Assembly: GCA_001247695.2 (NCBI GenBank)
Contig: LGRX02003619.1
Span: forward strand, 1-42,200
DNA: 42,200 nt
Direction: 5' to 3'
From: Cymbomonas tetramitiformis
Taxonomy: Eukaryota > Chlorophyta > Pyramimonadophyceae > Pyramimonadales > Pyramimonadaceae
The notes beneath the pieces were generated by a model. The model worked only from the letters and a program-made list of their open reading frames with translations, searched no databases and was not told the DNA's origin. A program made the translations under genes and the position numbers. Shown piece after piece: positions 9,401 to 20,009 of this stretch (the first letter of the stretch is position 1; each line of letters opens with the position of its first letter).

Positions 9401-10750
9401 ATGACCCTGTTTTCCAAACTCCAAGACATGGCAAGCGACGACAACAGAGGCCTGGCCACCACTTTGGTGGTTGGTGGTGCCGGTCTGGCGCTTGCAGGTT
9501 ACATGGCAAAAGCTCTTACGGCGACTGATCCTTCAGAGCGAAAGGCTTACATTGCCTCCGTGTCAACGTACAACCCGAAAATGGCGGTTTCCATGCACAT
9601 GTTCAAACGCTTTTATCATAAGTGCCGTCATGGCACTGGTGTGACCAAGTTCGCTGACGGCCGTTCTGTGTTGGAGTTCTGTGATAAGTTGCTGGACGCC
9701 AGCGGCATTGCCAATCGATATTCTGTATGCCCGTCCTTCCGCGTTGATGAGGATGGTAACACCATAAAGGACGAGCTATACCGTGAGGAGGATGACATTC
9801 TTTCTGAGAAATACGGATTCAATCCACCAGCCCGCGTCCGTCTTGCCATGTGGAGGAACCACATGCCGGAGCTCGCGGTTGGAGCCGCTCGTAACGCTAT
9901 CGAGCAATGGGGTGGCGACATATCCACTATCACCCACGTTATCGGGACTTCCACATCTGGTTGGTGTGAGCCGGGCATCACCTCCACAGTGATTTCCACC
10001 CTTGGCCTCAGCAACCACTGCTGCAAGGTGGAGCTCTCTTTCAACGGGTGCTTTAGTGGCGTCACTGCGATGCGCACCGCACGTGACGTTGTTCTCGCTC
10101 AACCTAACCGCACTGTGCTTGTTATTGCCATGGAGATCGGTGGCGGTCACATGGATACCGTCACCACATGCCGAGAATCGCTTGTGCCTTTGACGCTGTT
10201 CGCTGATGGCTCTGGCGCCGCTATCATCACCAACAACGTGAAGTCTTCACCGGCCTCCAAGCAGAACCATCCCGACTATGCTCCCGTTGGAGTATGGGAA
10301 ATGAAGAACTGGGGAACCTACTTGATCCCTGATACCAAAAAGCTTATGATCTGGAACGAAAGCGAGGTGCCAGAGTATGGCGGGTACACCATGATCCTCG
10401 ACAAGAAGGCCCCTGATATGCTTGCTAAGTGTCTCCTCACACAGCTGGGCCCCACCCTCTTGATGAACTATCTCAAGGTGTGCGGCGTTTCACAACCTGC
10501 CTTTGCCGTGCACACCGGTGGTCGCAGAATTATCGACTTGATGAAGGACGCTTTCAACACTCTAGGCTGGAGGGACGACTTCAAGGAGCACTACGGTGTT
10601 CTTAATGACGTTGGGAACTTGGCGACAGTTTGCATCTTCCACTTGCTTCAGCGTCAGCTGTGCACAACCAAGCGAAATAACTGCTTTATCCTCGGTTTCG
10701 GGCCTGGAATGACTGTGGAGTACGGTTTCCTTTCGCGCGTAGTGCAATAA
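9401..10750 (+). CDS. Type III polyketide synthase (chalcone/stilbene synthase family)
   Basis: A 449-residue single-exon gene. Enzymes of this family condense an acyl-CoA starter with malonyl-CoA on an active-site cysteine. The triad is present: Cys217 in SFNGCFSG, His371 in FAVHTGGRR, Asn406 in DVGNLATV. The C-terminal loop GFGPGMTVE is the chalcone-synthase signature, and FADGSGAA fits the thiolase fold. The spacing Cys to His (154) and His to Asn (35) is close to plant chalcone synthase (139 and 33). That loop argues against the related very-long-chain ketoacyl-CoA synthases. The N-terminus is about 50 residues longer than usual and carries a hydrophobic segment (residues 19-37), a possible membrane anchor or targeting region. 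A second Met at residue 10 is an alternative start. The product cannot be predicted. The gene has no introns and looks intact and host-like. Confidence 0.9.
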   Translation: MTLFSKLQDMASDDNRGLATTLVVGGAGLALAGYMAKALTATDPSERKAYIASVSTYNPKMAVSMHMFKRFYHKCRHGTGVTKFADGRSVLEFCDKLLDASGIANRYSVCPSFRVDEDGNTIKDELYREEDDILSEKYGFNPPARVRLAMWRNHMPELAVGAARNAIEQWGGDISTITHVIGTSTSGWCEPGITSTVISTLGLSNHCCKVELSFNGCFSGVTAMRTARDVVLAQPNRTVLVIAMEIGGGHMDTVTTCRESLVPLTLFADGSGAAIITNNVKSSPASKQNHPDYAPVGVWEMKNWGTYLIPDTKKLMIWNESEVPEYGGYTMILDKKAPDMLAKCLLTQLGPTLLMNYLKVCGVSQPAFAVHTGGRRIIDLMKDAFNTLGWRDDFKEHYGVLNDVGNLATVCIFHLLQRQLCTTKRNNCFILGFGPGMTVEYGFLSRVVQ

Positions 10751-10915
10751 AATAGTTAACAAGATGTAAGGGACGTGTGTCGAAATATAAAGGAGGTCCG
10801 CAGTGCTGCAAGAGCACCTACGACACGTGCACTCCGAAATGCTGATAGCAAAGGCTCATTGTTCCCCCAGACACTGTTTAAGGATTGTGTACATAATTGT
10901 TGTAAATAGTGTAAA
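10747..10915 (+). promoter_or_regulatory. Possible polyadenylation signals of the polyketide synthase gene
   Basis: AATAAA overlaps the stop codon at 10747-10752. TGTAA, the signal used by many green algae, occurs near 10765, 10900 and 10910. Which one is used cannot be read from sequence. Confidence 0.35.
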
Positions 10916-13684
10916 TATCCTAGCCCAATCTTTTGGTTGTTCCAATCTGCCTCTTCATATGTGCAGAGTTGTGGTCAGCACGAGTGTCTTGTATGTTTGC
11001 TGTGCACTGTTCCACTGTAGAATCGCTTCTTCCACTGCATGGGGAACTGTGATATAGTTTTATTGCTTGTTCCTGCTTTACTTTAGTTTGCCTATCTGGA
11101 TTCCAAAAATATCAATCTGTTGATATCACGGATGATACCCGTGATGACTGTGACGTTGACTTCATATCAATGATTGCATCTCTGGAAAGATACAATCAAT
11201 AACGAGAACGTGGGAGTCACATGATTCAAAGTATTTGTGATTGGTGGCAATTCAACATTATGCCGTACATATAGGAACTGATTTACGGTCTTGGTTTTCA
11301 GACTACAAGTAATGTATGTCGGAACCTACATGCTTCATTTTGCTACTGCTTAATGCAGGACCATACCTCTGATTATTGCAAACTTGATGATAAAATGTTT
11401 CAATTGTCGATGCGTGTAACGTCTAGAAAAGAGCTTATATTGAGTTCTTTCAGGTACGGAGTATTCATTTCATTACAAGCCTTTGGCTATGCTTTATGCA
11501 GGACTCCTCTGAATTTTGCTGTTAAAGAATTCAAGCTTGTACACAATAAACAACTAGCGATAATCAAACAAGCAATTGATACTTACAATTGACTGCGGTA
11601 TCTACATACAGGCATTTCAACTTTCTAGTTTGATTACACAACAGCCGTACCTATAAGTGTGCCCTTAAGCATCCTACGAAATACGCAGGCCAGGCTACAA
11701 CTCTCGGTTGTTTTATGTGTGTACGAATGTTGAAATAATGGCAAAAAAAAAGCTCTTTAAAGAAGCATCACACTACCTACACGCATAGTCAAGCCATTGT
11801 TAGTATGGTGGAGAAGGCACGCAGCAAAAAAAGTCAACCGACAAGCAGACTCTAACGACCACGGATTCACCAAAAAACGCATGCGGCCAGTAGCAAAAAG
11901 TACCATTGACGCCGCCAAAATCAGATGCCGCTGCGAGAAGTTTGAGAAAATGAACTTGTGTTGCGAGGCTTGCTGTTCAAATTTGAAAATTCTCGTCGAA
12001 TTGCGTGTGAAAGTTCTCATCGAGTGAGCGCAACTGCCGCTATCGGCCAATCATATGCCAACGCAACGCAACAGCGCAGCGCACACCCCGGAACCAGGAC
12101 CTGCAAATCGGGATCTGTCGAATCACGATTCTTTGTCCTCGCTCGACACTCGCGCTCGACTGCGGCACAGAATGCTCATCGTCACGTGACACGACTGCAA
12201 CTATTACATGCCATATGGCGGACTAGAAGTCATCACTCGCCGTTATTACTGGTACGAAAATAATTTACGTTATCAAATATTCGTTCCGAAAACGGGCATT
12301 GAGCTCACACCAAAAAATGCTTCAAATTTTGTTAATTTCGTTTCCCGCACAAATTTAAGTTACACCAAACGCAATGCATCCATGACATAACAATCACTTT
12401 CCCAAAACATTTTTGAAAAAGTATCCCCAAATTTTGGATATCCCTTTAACTTCTGCATTACGGGACATATATTGTCTGAGCCGGACACGCGCTACGAACT
12501 AAGGTAAAGCTCGGCTTCACATTTCTAAAATTGCAGAGAAGAAAAAGCGAGTGGAGTGAAAAGTTGTTTTGTATACTTACAGTAGAACGAATACCCCACA
12601 TACACATCTCACTTACTTGCGGGAACAATTGTCACTGTGTAAACTCATTTGTGCATTGCGTGGACGCTTGGGCAGTGTCCACTCTAAGTAATAATATAGA
12701 ATCATATAGAGTAATGTTTTGTAGGAATGATATAGAGTAACGTAGAGGTGATAGTCATAAGAACCGCATACAGTAGAAACTTTATTGTTTTTTATTGTTT
12801 TTCGTGCAAGTGAAAAACTAATTGAAATGCAAAACTTTTTGGGACACATCAATTATATATTTTTGAAATTTATCCTTATCTTTATCTTTGAGCTCCGCCA
12901 TTTCAATTATTTAGTTTCGAACTTTATTATTATCTTTGCAAGCCTTGAAATGCGGTTACCGCGGTAAATATTGTGGTGTTTGTTTGTCTTGATCGGCCCT
13001 TGTCCGGATAAAACAAACTGCCTCATCGACAACTCTATACCGATCAGATCTAAAATTGGTCGATCCAATCGTTATAGAATTACTAGTCGACAGCGGCCCC
13101 GAAATTCCTGCATTGATATCCGTTGGTGTTACTAAAACGTGCTCGATTTTTTAAGCATCACCGCCGACGTAACGGTGTGTCTGCGCTCAGGTGGATTTGC
13201 CTAGGCCCACCTTGAGCACGGCGTGGGGCCCTATACGGCTCTAATCGGTCGTCGTCAATCTAAACGGAAGTCGTCATCGGATTCAGCATGGTCGAAAATG
13301 GTTAGGAACGTACACACCTTGTCGGGACCCTGTCGGTACATCACGCCTTAGCGGGGGATAGCGAAACGCGCGTGCCTGGCCGGAGCCCGCGCACGGAGCC
13401 GTATATGCGTGCAAGATATTTCGAAAATGGCGCTTGCAGCAATCTTTTAGCGTGTACCGAGTTTGTTTTTCGCTTTGCCATTTTTTGCCCAGCCACGTCC
13501 GTCCGAGGCGCAGAATTAAATGCGTACTTTATCTCTACGTTTACCAGCTGTAAAAAGACGAGATTCAATCTTTAATTTTTGGCTTAGCTTTTATCTTTTC
13601 ACGCCTACCTGTAATATTTCAATAATTAATTCGAAATTTATCTTTACAGCGATGTTTTAAAGAAATCGTTATATAATTAAAAAA
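10751..13684. other. AT-rich intergenic stretch with no supported gene
   Basis: Short ORFs only, none with recognisable motifs. There are small palindromes near 11120-11150. Near 13070-13140 a short frame reads LLVDSGPEI followed by hydrophobic residues. This resembles the active-site region of a retropepsin, but it ends in a stop after about 25 residues, so it is at most a relic. Confidence 0.5.
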
Positions 13685-15175
13685 GTAATAGGACGGTCAC
13701 TTCCGACTTCCCCGGCTATACTTTACTCTGGTGGAGTTGACGTGAAGGCCCTCATCCTCGAGTTCGAGAAGCAATTGGAGACGGCTACCTCGACTCTCGT
13801 GACCCTCAAGGACTCGATCGCGAAGGACGACGGGCCTCTTTCTGGTTTCGCTGACTCTCACCGCCACCGCCAGCAGCCTGACGGTAAGCGGGGTGTCTCC
13901 TTTCCGCCCTCGCGTTGGCGGGATGAACGCAACAGGAGGGACGATGGGAAGTTCCATGGCCGCGACAATCGTGTTGGAGGCTATGGCGGGCGGAGGAATT
14001 ACCGCTTCGCCGCGAACCCGCTCAAGACCGACGGGAATTGGCGGCAGGACCACTACAAGAAGTACTCCGCCCACAACATCTCGTTCCACGTGGCCTCCTC
14101 CGCCTTCGTCCCTGAGTGTGCGCGTTGTCCGCCTGGACACTTCCACGACACCGCAAATTGCCCCACGGACGACATGGCGTGCGCGGAGTGCGACTTGGTG
14201 ACCGCCGACGAGAACGACGAGATTGTGTCCGCGTTCCAGATCGCCTTCGACGCCCAGGACGACGCCACCTTCGCTCAGCTTTGTGGCCGACATGATCATC
14301 CCGTTGTTCGTCACGACGAAGAGCCCTTCACCTTCGCGGACGACGTCAACATTGGCCTTCGGGCGCAGTACGCGGGCTTAAAGCCTTCTCACCCCTCCCT
14401 CCTTGCGACCCGTGTGCATGAAGCACGTGCAGCTCTGCGTGAGCTGAAGCAGGTAGCCGGTGGTGCTAAGTCGGCCCCGCAACAATTTCCCATGGTTCAG
14501 TTCGGCTCGGCCACGCCCGCCGTGATCGACGAGAGCATCGTGGAGCCTGAACCGCAAGTGGGGATCGACAGCGGCGAGAACGCGCTAATCGTTCCGAAGC
14601 AATTCATCGACAACGAGCCCCCCTTCGAGCAATCCTTCATGGACGGCATGTCTGTGAGATTGGACTTCTTCGAGCCCGAGCCGCAGGTTTCGGCTAAATC
14701 CTTCACCCCCCTGCCTCCGTACATTTCTTCCACGCATGATTCAGTTGGCGTGGCAGACTCGGAGTCTGACGGCGAGGACTTACATGTGGACGCGCCACCA
14801 CCCGCTCCACGGGTTGGTGGTGTCCGGACACCGTCAATTGGAACTTTTCTCACGGCGGCAGCGCTGCCGGCTCTGTTTATGTGTATGAGCATGTCCTTCA
14901 TCGACACCGTCACCGCCTCTGCACTTTGTGACATGGAGATTGCTCCACGGGCGGTGGTGTACGGGCAGTACACTGACTATCGGGGTTGTGCGGTGGACTT
15001 CTTCACTTACTTCCCCTTTCTTGACTCTGGACCCGCTGACCCCGACGACAACTTCAATCTGGACTCTGGTTTTCCGGACTTTGACACTTTTGCCTTCTGC
15101 AAGCTGGACTTTGAGATTGACAACACCAACTTATACAGTGATCTCTGCTTTGTGGACCGCTTTCAAAGTGGCTAG
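13685..15175 (+). CDS. Gag-like protein of a second gag-only LTR element, 5' truncated
   Basis: The frame is open from about 13685, and the first listed start is GTG 13742, so no true start is present. Part order matches the protein at 191-7813 from its helical stretch onward. There is a coil-like helix (residues 1-25 from 13742), an Arg/Gly-rich basic region, a zinc knuckle C-x2-C-x5-H-x4-C (C126, C129, H135, C140), a charged helical region, an acidic Pro-rich linker, and a hydrophobic segment (about 367-388, FLTAAALPALFMCMSMSF). The acidic tail is rich in Asp and Phe. The N-terminal capsid-like half seen in the first copy is missing, so the element is cut at about 13685. The stop at 15173 is followed after about 210 bases by the 3' LTR, with no pol in between. 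Confidence 0.7.
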   Translation, partial: VIGRSLPTSPAILYSGGVDVKALILEFEKQLETATSTLVTLKDSIAKDDGPLSGFADSHRHRQQPDGKRGVSFPPSRWRDERNRRDDGKFHGRDNRVGGYGGRRNYRFAANPLKTDGNWRQDHYKKYSAHNISFHVASSAFVPECARCPPGHFHDTANCPTDDMACAECDLVTADENDEIVSAFQIAFDAQDDATFAQLCGRHDHPVVRHDEEPFTFADDVNIGLRAQYAGLKPSHPSLLATRVHEARAALRELKQVAGGAKSAPQQFPMVQFGSATPAVIDESIVEPEPQVGIDSGENALIVPKQFIDNEPPFEQSFMDGMSVRLDFFEPEPQVSAKSFTPLPPYISSTHDSVGVADSESDGEDLHVDAPPPAPRVGGVRTPSIGTFLTAAALPALFMCMSMSFIDTVTASALCDMEIAPRAVVYGQYTDYRGCAVDFFTYFPFLDSGPADPDDNFNLDSGFPDFDTFAFCKLDFEIDNTNLYSDLCFVDRFQSG

Positions 15176-15348
15176 AGTTGTTTTGTAACTGCTAGTAGCC
15201 CTGCTAGATCAGATTCAAGGCCAAGATGCCTCCCTGTGTGCACGGCTAGCTAGAGATTTGGGACCGCCCTGGCCAAGAGCACAGGCCCCCTCTAGAAATT
15301 GTTTCCACCGCTTGAGATGGTGTGTTTTCAAACTGCAACAACCCTGCT

Positions 15349-15384
15349 CCACCCTAACATTTCCTCCGTAATAGTCCAGGGTGG
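15349..15384. promoter_or_regulatory. Hairpin with purine-rich tract before the 3' LTR
   Basis: CCACCCT (15349-15355) pairs with AGGGTGG (15378-15384). The second arm lies directly before the LTR start TGTGCTGG/TGCTGG. Similar hairpins precede the other 3' LTRs at 15727, 20977, 23819 and 24286. Confidence 0.55.
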
Positions 15385-15386
15385 TG

Positions 15387-15549
15387 TGCTGGATGTGACA
15401 CACCGTGTGTCACTTCCTGTTATCTGTACTAGTACTCGGTACAGTACGGGTGTCACAGGGTTAGGGTTTCCGGCATAAAGCCGAGACTATCTTATGTTTA
15501 TCGACACTTATGTAAGCGCCGAAAGTGAAAGCATTCTGACTGTAACCCA
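15387..15549 (+). repeat. 3' LTR of the second gag-only element, interrupted at 15549
   Basis: Starts TGCTGGATGTGACAC and contains the 19-bp palindrome GTGACACACCGTGTGTCAC near its start, like the LTR at 7967-8121. It is split by the insertion at 15550-22042 and resumes at 22048 (past the second ACCCA), probably ending near 22060. The exact end is uncertain because the 5' LTR is missing. Confidence 0.55.
15545..15549. repeat. Target-site duplication ACCCA, left copy
   Basis: Identical to 22043-22047; flanks the LTR element 15550-22042. Confidence 0.85.
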
Positions 15550-15724
15550 TGCTGGAAACTCAGCAGTGCACGAGGGGGAACGCTACCGACGGTGAAACAA
15601 CGAACTAAGATAAACTCAGATAATACACATATATACTGAGTTTGTCGCACAAGCTGATCACCGAAGATGACACACTGAATATGACACCTGACTGTACGAA
15701 CTAGTCAGGGTGACATTTCCAGCA
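15550..15724 (-). repeat. 3' LTR of the minus-strand element
   Basis: 175 bases, TGCTGG..CCAGCA, four differences from 21868-22042. Confidence 0.9.
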
Positions 15725-15726
15725 CA

Positions 15727-15744
15727 CCACCTCATCTGAGGTGG
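15727..15744 (-). promoter_or_regulatory. Polypurine-tract hairpin of the minus-strand element
   Basis: CCACCTCATCTGAGGTGG, a perfect inverted repeat with eight-base arms. It sits two bases from the 3' LTR, and on the minus strand the purine-rich arm abuts the LTR. The same 18 bases occur at 20977-20994 before the 3' LTR of the nested element. Confidence 0.7.
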
Positions 15745-16163
15745 ACAGCTTGTGACAACACACCACCCTAGCTACTAGGCTTACAGTGTAAGATGCAAAA
15801 CTGTTAAGCCTAGAAGCTAGAAAAGTCACAAGTGGTTGATGCGAGCTTAAGCAAAAAAAATAATACATGCTAAAGCTAGAGATCTCGCTAAAATAAAATC
15901 TGATCGGCTGGTAACATCCTGCCAGCTAGTGGTGGGTGAATCCCACGATCTCGCCTGTCGGCATGCTATGGAAAAATCACGAAGCAAACTCTGCCTGTCG
16001 GTTTAGCTGTCTTTCCGCGAACTGATAGGTCTCCTGCCGTAATTTTTCCGTCTCAATTAGTAAAGCTGCCCGCTAGTGGTAAAAGTTCCAACAAAATTCT
16101 CAATTCCAAAGCTACAACAAGTGGTGGAGAAACTGGAAGGAAACACCGCCTGTCTGTTTAAGA

Positions 16164-16658
16164 TTAATAGGAACCATCAGAATAATCATCGGAAGCAGAG
16201 TTCTCAAAATATTCATACACATCATAAAATCCAGCACCACCAGTGTCGTGAGAATCATGGGCTTCGGCCTCCCAAGCAGCCCACTCTTCGGCAGTGTACT
16301 CTTCGTAATGCGATAAGATATCGTTTTCTGGAATAGCGTCTTGCACATAAGAAACAGTGCCAACTGATAACTCAGGATGCGGTAAAAATTCCCCTCCAGA
16401 GAGAGGGTCCAAAACTCCGCCATAAGACTCGCTCTGAAAACCTGTGTTCAGAGTTTCATCCCGTTCCAACTGCTCTGACGGAAAATACGGAGCGGCCAAG
16501 TGGCCATGACGCTCCACCTCTCCCTCTTCACAACCGTCAGAGTCATCGTAATACCCAAGGGGGTACTGCGATTCATCTTCATCACTACTTTCCCGCTCCT
16601 CAAAATGCTGGTCCCCAGAGCCCATATAGGGAGGCGTCACAAGAGGGGGCGCATGAAC
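16164..16658 (-). CDS. Acidic LTR-element protein, C-terminal part
   Basis: 164 residues that continue the frame of 21225-21644 across the LTR insertion. The sequence is strongly acidic and rich in Tyr, Glu, Asp and Gly, with no zinc knuckle and no catalytic motif that I recognise. The listed upstream Met at 16706 lies inside the inserted LTR and is not native. The 5-bp duplication GTAAT lies at the junction and the frame is kept. Function unknown; it may be a structural or accessory protein of the element. Confidence 0.6.
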   Translation of the reverse strand, partial: VHAPPLVTPPYMGSGDQHFEERESSDEDESQYPLGYYDDSDGCEEGEVERHGHLAAPYFPSEQLERDETLNTGFQSESYGGVLDPLSGGEFLPHPELSVGTVSYVQDAIPENDILSHYEEYTAEEWAAWEAEAHDSHDTGGAGFYDVYEYFENSASDDYSDGSY

Positions 16659-16663
16659 GTAAT
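16659..16663. repeat. Target-site duplication GTAAT, left copy
   Basis: Identical to 21225-21229. Confidence 0.85.
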
Positions 16664-16891
16664 TGCTGGAAATGACAAGGTGACTGTCATTATGGTCACC
16701 TGTCATATCCGTAATCAGACTCGGAGTCCAGCCGTGACAAACAGTTCACATGCTATTTAGCTCTCCAGTCCGTATGTCTCTCCCCTTCTAATAACATAAT
16801 ATCCGAGTATGTAGTCTACCACTGCTGACCGACCTGTATTGACCCTCTGTCCGCTTGGAATATTATTACCCTCACGGTATAATATCCAGCA
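16664..16891 (+). repeat. 5' LTR of the nested element
   Basis: 228 bases; one substitution relative to 20997-21224. Confidence 0.93.
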
Positions 16892-17600
16892 GGTTATGGT
16901 ACCACCTTACGCTTGCGTTATGTCTTTGCAGGTTGGTTGGTTCGTGGTTCGGCTTTTGGGTATCGGCGGATTCTTGCCGTTCGCGGTATTATTCTTTGCG
17001 CTGGGACGTGATCTACATTGAGCCTGCTGGGACGTCGGATTGACCGCCCTGTACGACCAGTTGTTTCCTCTTTGGCAGCACGCATCTTTCGCTACCTCTT
17101 TCTTTGGGGGTTTTTTGTTATCATATTTGTCGCGGCTCTCATTAGGTCGCGGTTCAGAGCAGAACTTCGTGGAGGCCAGCCACGAGTTAGATTTCCGTTT
17201 CGCACAAGATCGTTTTATATGTTTACGTTGGCATTTCAGGCTTTGGAGAGAGCGTTGCGGCAACTATAGGGATGGGTGTCTCCCTGTGGTTCGTAATTAT
17301 TTTTCGGCTTCGTTTGACGACTCAGCACTGCATCCTACATTGCATTCATTGCGTGATGCCGTTTTTGTTTGTTATTCGCCTTCTCTGATTCGCGCGTTGT
17401 AAGTAATTTGGGACTTATGGTTTTACATTGCTTAACGTGATTTTCTCTCTCGCTATTGGAGGAATGGAGGAATCATGTGACCTTGCTTTCTATCGGGCAG
17501 TTTTCTCCGCTGGGACCTCTGGCGTTGGCATGGTTTATTTTTTATGACTCGTGGACTTATGGACTCGTGGTTATCTGGGCATTTGTTCACCATGTGGCCC
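16892..17600. other. 5' internal region of the nested LTR element
   Basis: After the primer-binding tract I see only short overlapping ORFs (up to about 120 codons) with no recognisable domain. Nothing here can be supported as a gene. Confidence 0.5.
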
Positions 17601-18720
17601 TACAAATTATTGGCCTGTCCACACGCGTGGAAATTCAGATGAACGACGCGTGGATTGCAGATGGACGCCGTATGGACGCTTTTTTTGCAAAATCCACACG
17701 TGTGAAAATGTCTAATTTGCAAAAGTGATGTTCATACGGTGTCCATACGATAAATCCACACGTCGTCCATACGTGTGCTCCCGTGTGGACGACGTATGCT
17801 AGTTTACCTGATTTTATTACGCGTGTGGACGCTCCGTACACTGCCCGACCGTATGGATAGGTGCCGTCCATACGCATGAACCGTTGGAAATTGCTGTCCA
17901 CACGTGCGGACAGCGAGGAATGCCGCTTCTACCCCTCCTCAGCCATATGGACACCATGGGGACGTGTCCCTGGACGGTACCGACGCGTACGGACGACGTG
18001 TGGACGGGCGTATGGACAGTGTGAGGCCCGTGCCGTGCCAGTCTTTTGCGCTTGTCCGCACGTGTGGGCAGCCATTGCACCCGGGCCTGGGTGTACCCGA
18101 GCACTGCTTGCCCCTTCCTCAGCCATATGGACACCATGTGGACGTGTCCCTGGACGAACCCATGCGTACGGACGACGTGTGGACGGGCGTATGGACAGTG
18201 TGAGGCCCGTGCCGTGCCACTCTTTTGTGCTTGTCCGCACGTGTGGACAGCCATTGCACCCGGGCCTGGGTGTACCCGAGCATTTCCTGCCCCTTCATCA
18301 GCCACATGGGCACCATGGGGACGTGTCCCTGGACCGTACGGACGCGTACGGACGACGTGTGGACGGGCGTATGGACAGTGTGAGACCCGTGCTGCGCCAC
18401 TCGTTTGCGCTTGTCCGCACGTGTGGACAGCCATTGCACCCGGGCCTGGGTGTGCCCGAGCATTTCCTGCCCCTTCATCAGCCATGTGGGCACCATGGAG
18501 GCGTGTCACCGATCGAACCCATGCGTACGGACGCCGTGTGGACAGACGTATGGACGATCGGAATTCGCCAATCCATACGTATGGACGTCGAAATTGGAGT
18601 TTGTTGAAACACGCGTGTGGACACATACATCCGCGCGTGTGGATAAGAGTTTACCCGCATGGATTAGCGGAATCATGCGTGTGAATACAGGTATCCGCCT
18701 ACATACGGTTTATTTACATA
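17600..18720. repeat. Dense short-motif array, CACTA-type subterminal region
   Basis: Dozens of copies in both orientations of TCCATACG, CGTACGGAC, GTGTGGAC and CACACGCGTGG. Such arrays mark the ends of CACTA (En/Spm) elements, where the transposase gene product binds. The array lies just beyond the 3' end of the minus-strand transposase exons, and the same motifs recur in the presumed intron (19466-19990). Long ORFs here are repeat translations. Confidence 0.7.
17937..18545. repeat. 180-bp tandem repeat, about 3.4 copies
   Basis: Copies begin at about 17937, 18117, 18297 and 18477, each at CAGCCATATGG or a variant. Each contains GGACGACGTGTGGACGGGCG and CACCCGGGCCTGGGTGT. The period is exactly 180, so on both strands it stays open in several frames by chance. 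Confidence 0.9.
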
Positions 18721-18736
18721 TATATTACATCGTGTA

Positions 18737-19465
18737 TCATCCGCAATCATCTGAATCAGATGAGCTACTACTGTCATCCTCGCTACTACTGTTACCATCG
18801 AGTTCACGGAAGAAATCCGCCTTGCGATCCAACACAACTTGCAAGCAATCAGTTCGTCGTCGAATGGCCAAAGGGACAGCATTTCCTTTGAACCGGGCAA
18901 GCCAAGCCGGCATGAAAGGAACATCCTGAATTACCACTTGATTCTCAATGCTGTTTGCGCGAACGAATGGCTGAGACACGTCCCATGGCATGTCTTTGCG
19001 CAGGTAAATGTTCTTGCTGATGTCGTCCGCAAGCGCAGCCGCCTTTGGGTACCAACGGGCCTTCAACAGAAAGATCTCGTGACCGGGAAGGTCAAGCTTG
19101 ACAATCTTCATGATTTCCCCATACCTATCTTCAACGTCATCGTCCGGTATCTCGCCTGTAAGAAGTTGGGCTTGAGTTGGCACTCCCGGAGTTCGAAAGA
19201 TGCTCTTGAAATACCGTTGACAGCTCTTCAAACCAATGTCGCTGTCGTGCACTCGGAAATCTTCACGCCCGATCTTGATGCTAGGATACTCCGTCCACGG
19301 GGCGATGCCGGCTAAGGCGAAGGCCTGCTCCTCCTCGGTGAAAGGCTGAATCTGCAAAGTTGTTGGGCACCTCCGCCACGTGTCTGGTTGTAGAAACACC
19401 GGAACCACGTCATTCGTCATCGGCCTTCGACGACCCGCCCGTCGGTTGCGACGATTCCGTTGCAC
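18737..19465 (-). pseudogene. CACTA-type transposase remnant, DUF4216-like C-terminus
   Basis: A 242-residue frame (Met at 19465; probably an exon with an upstream splice site). The middle reads RYGEIMKIVKLDLPGHEIFLLKARWYP and later PFVRANSIENQVVIQD, the pattern of the DUF4216 domain that follows DUF4218 in TNP2-type transposases of plant CACTA elements. The C-terminus is Ser/Asp-rich. There is no Transposase_21 catalytic domain in the neighbourhood. It pairs with the DUF4218-like exon at 20010-20415. Confidence 0.65.
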
Positions 19466-20009
19466 AGCGTTCCTGCATTCGCAAGGTACACACGGGTGGA
19501 CTCAGTGTTCCGTACGTTGTCATACGGTGGCCGTACGCCGTCCATACGCCATCCACATGGCATTTGCACAATTTACAGACACGCATATGAGTTGGTACCT
19601 GTTGAATAAGGCGAGTCTGTCGTCGAAATTTTTGCACAGAATGTCGTACTCGGGGAACTCGGTACGAAGATAAACTTGAATCTTTTCCCTGTCATCTGTT
19701 GCGATTGACGCCGCGCAAGTGAATTAGTTGTCTCACAAGAAGACTGAAGAGAGAAAAAACGGACAATAGTGAAAACCTATCCGTGCGTACGGACAGGTAT
19801 TCCACACGTGTGGGCGGCGTCGTCCGCACGGAAGGCCCTTCGTCCACGCGCTTGGACAAGTGCTATTGATCAAACGGACAATAGTAAAGTACTGTCCGTG
19901 CGTATGGATCGTTGTCCACGCGTGTGAACAACTACGTGCAAACGTACTTACAAAGCATCCACACGCATGGACAGACTGACATGCATGGTACACATAATAC
20001 TTATGGATG

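Noticed and set aside
9401..10750. Very-long-chain 3-ketoacyl-CoA synthase instead of a chalcone-synthase-type enzyme
   Set aside because: The N-terminal hydrophobic helix would fit, but the GFGPGMTVE loop and the overall size fit type III polyketide synthases better.
13065..13148. Retropepsin active site (VDSGPEI)
   Set aside because: Only about 25 residues are open, with no flap or ILG motif and no neighbouring pol; too short to support.
17937..18545. CRISPR-like array
   Set aside because: The repeats are contiguous 180-bp units without unique spacers, in a eukaryotic transposon setting.
17817..18684. Long ORFs on both strands (up to 269 codons) as genes
   Set aside because: The 180-bp period is a multiple of three and keeps frames open; the peptides repeat with the DNA unit and have no domain.
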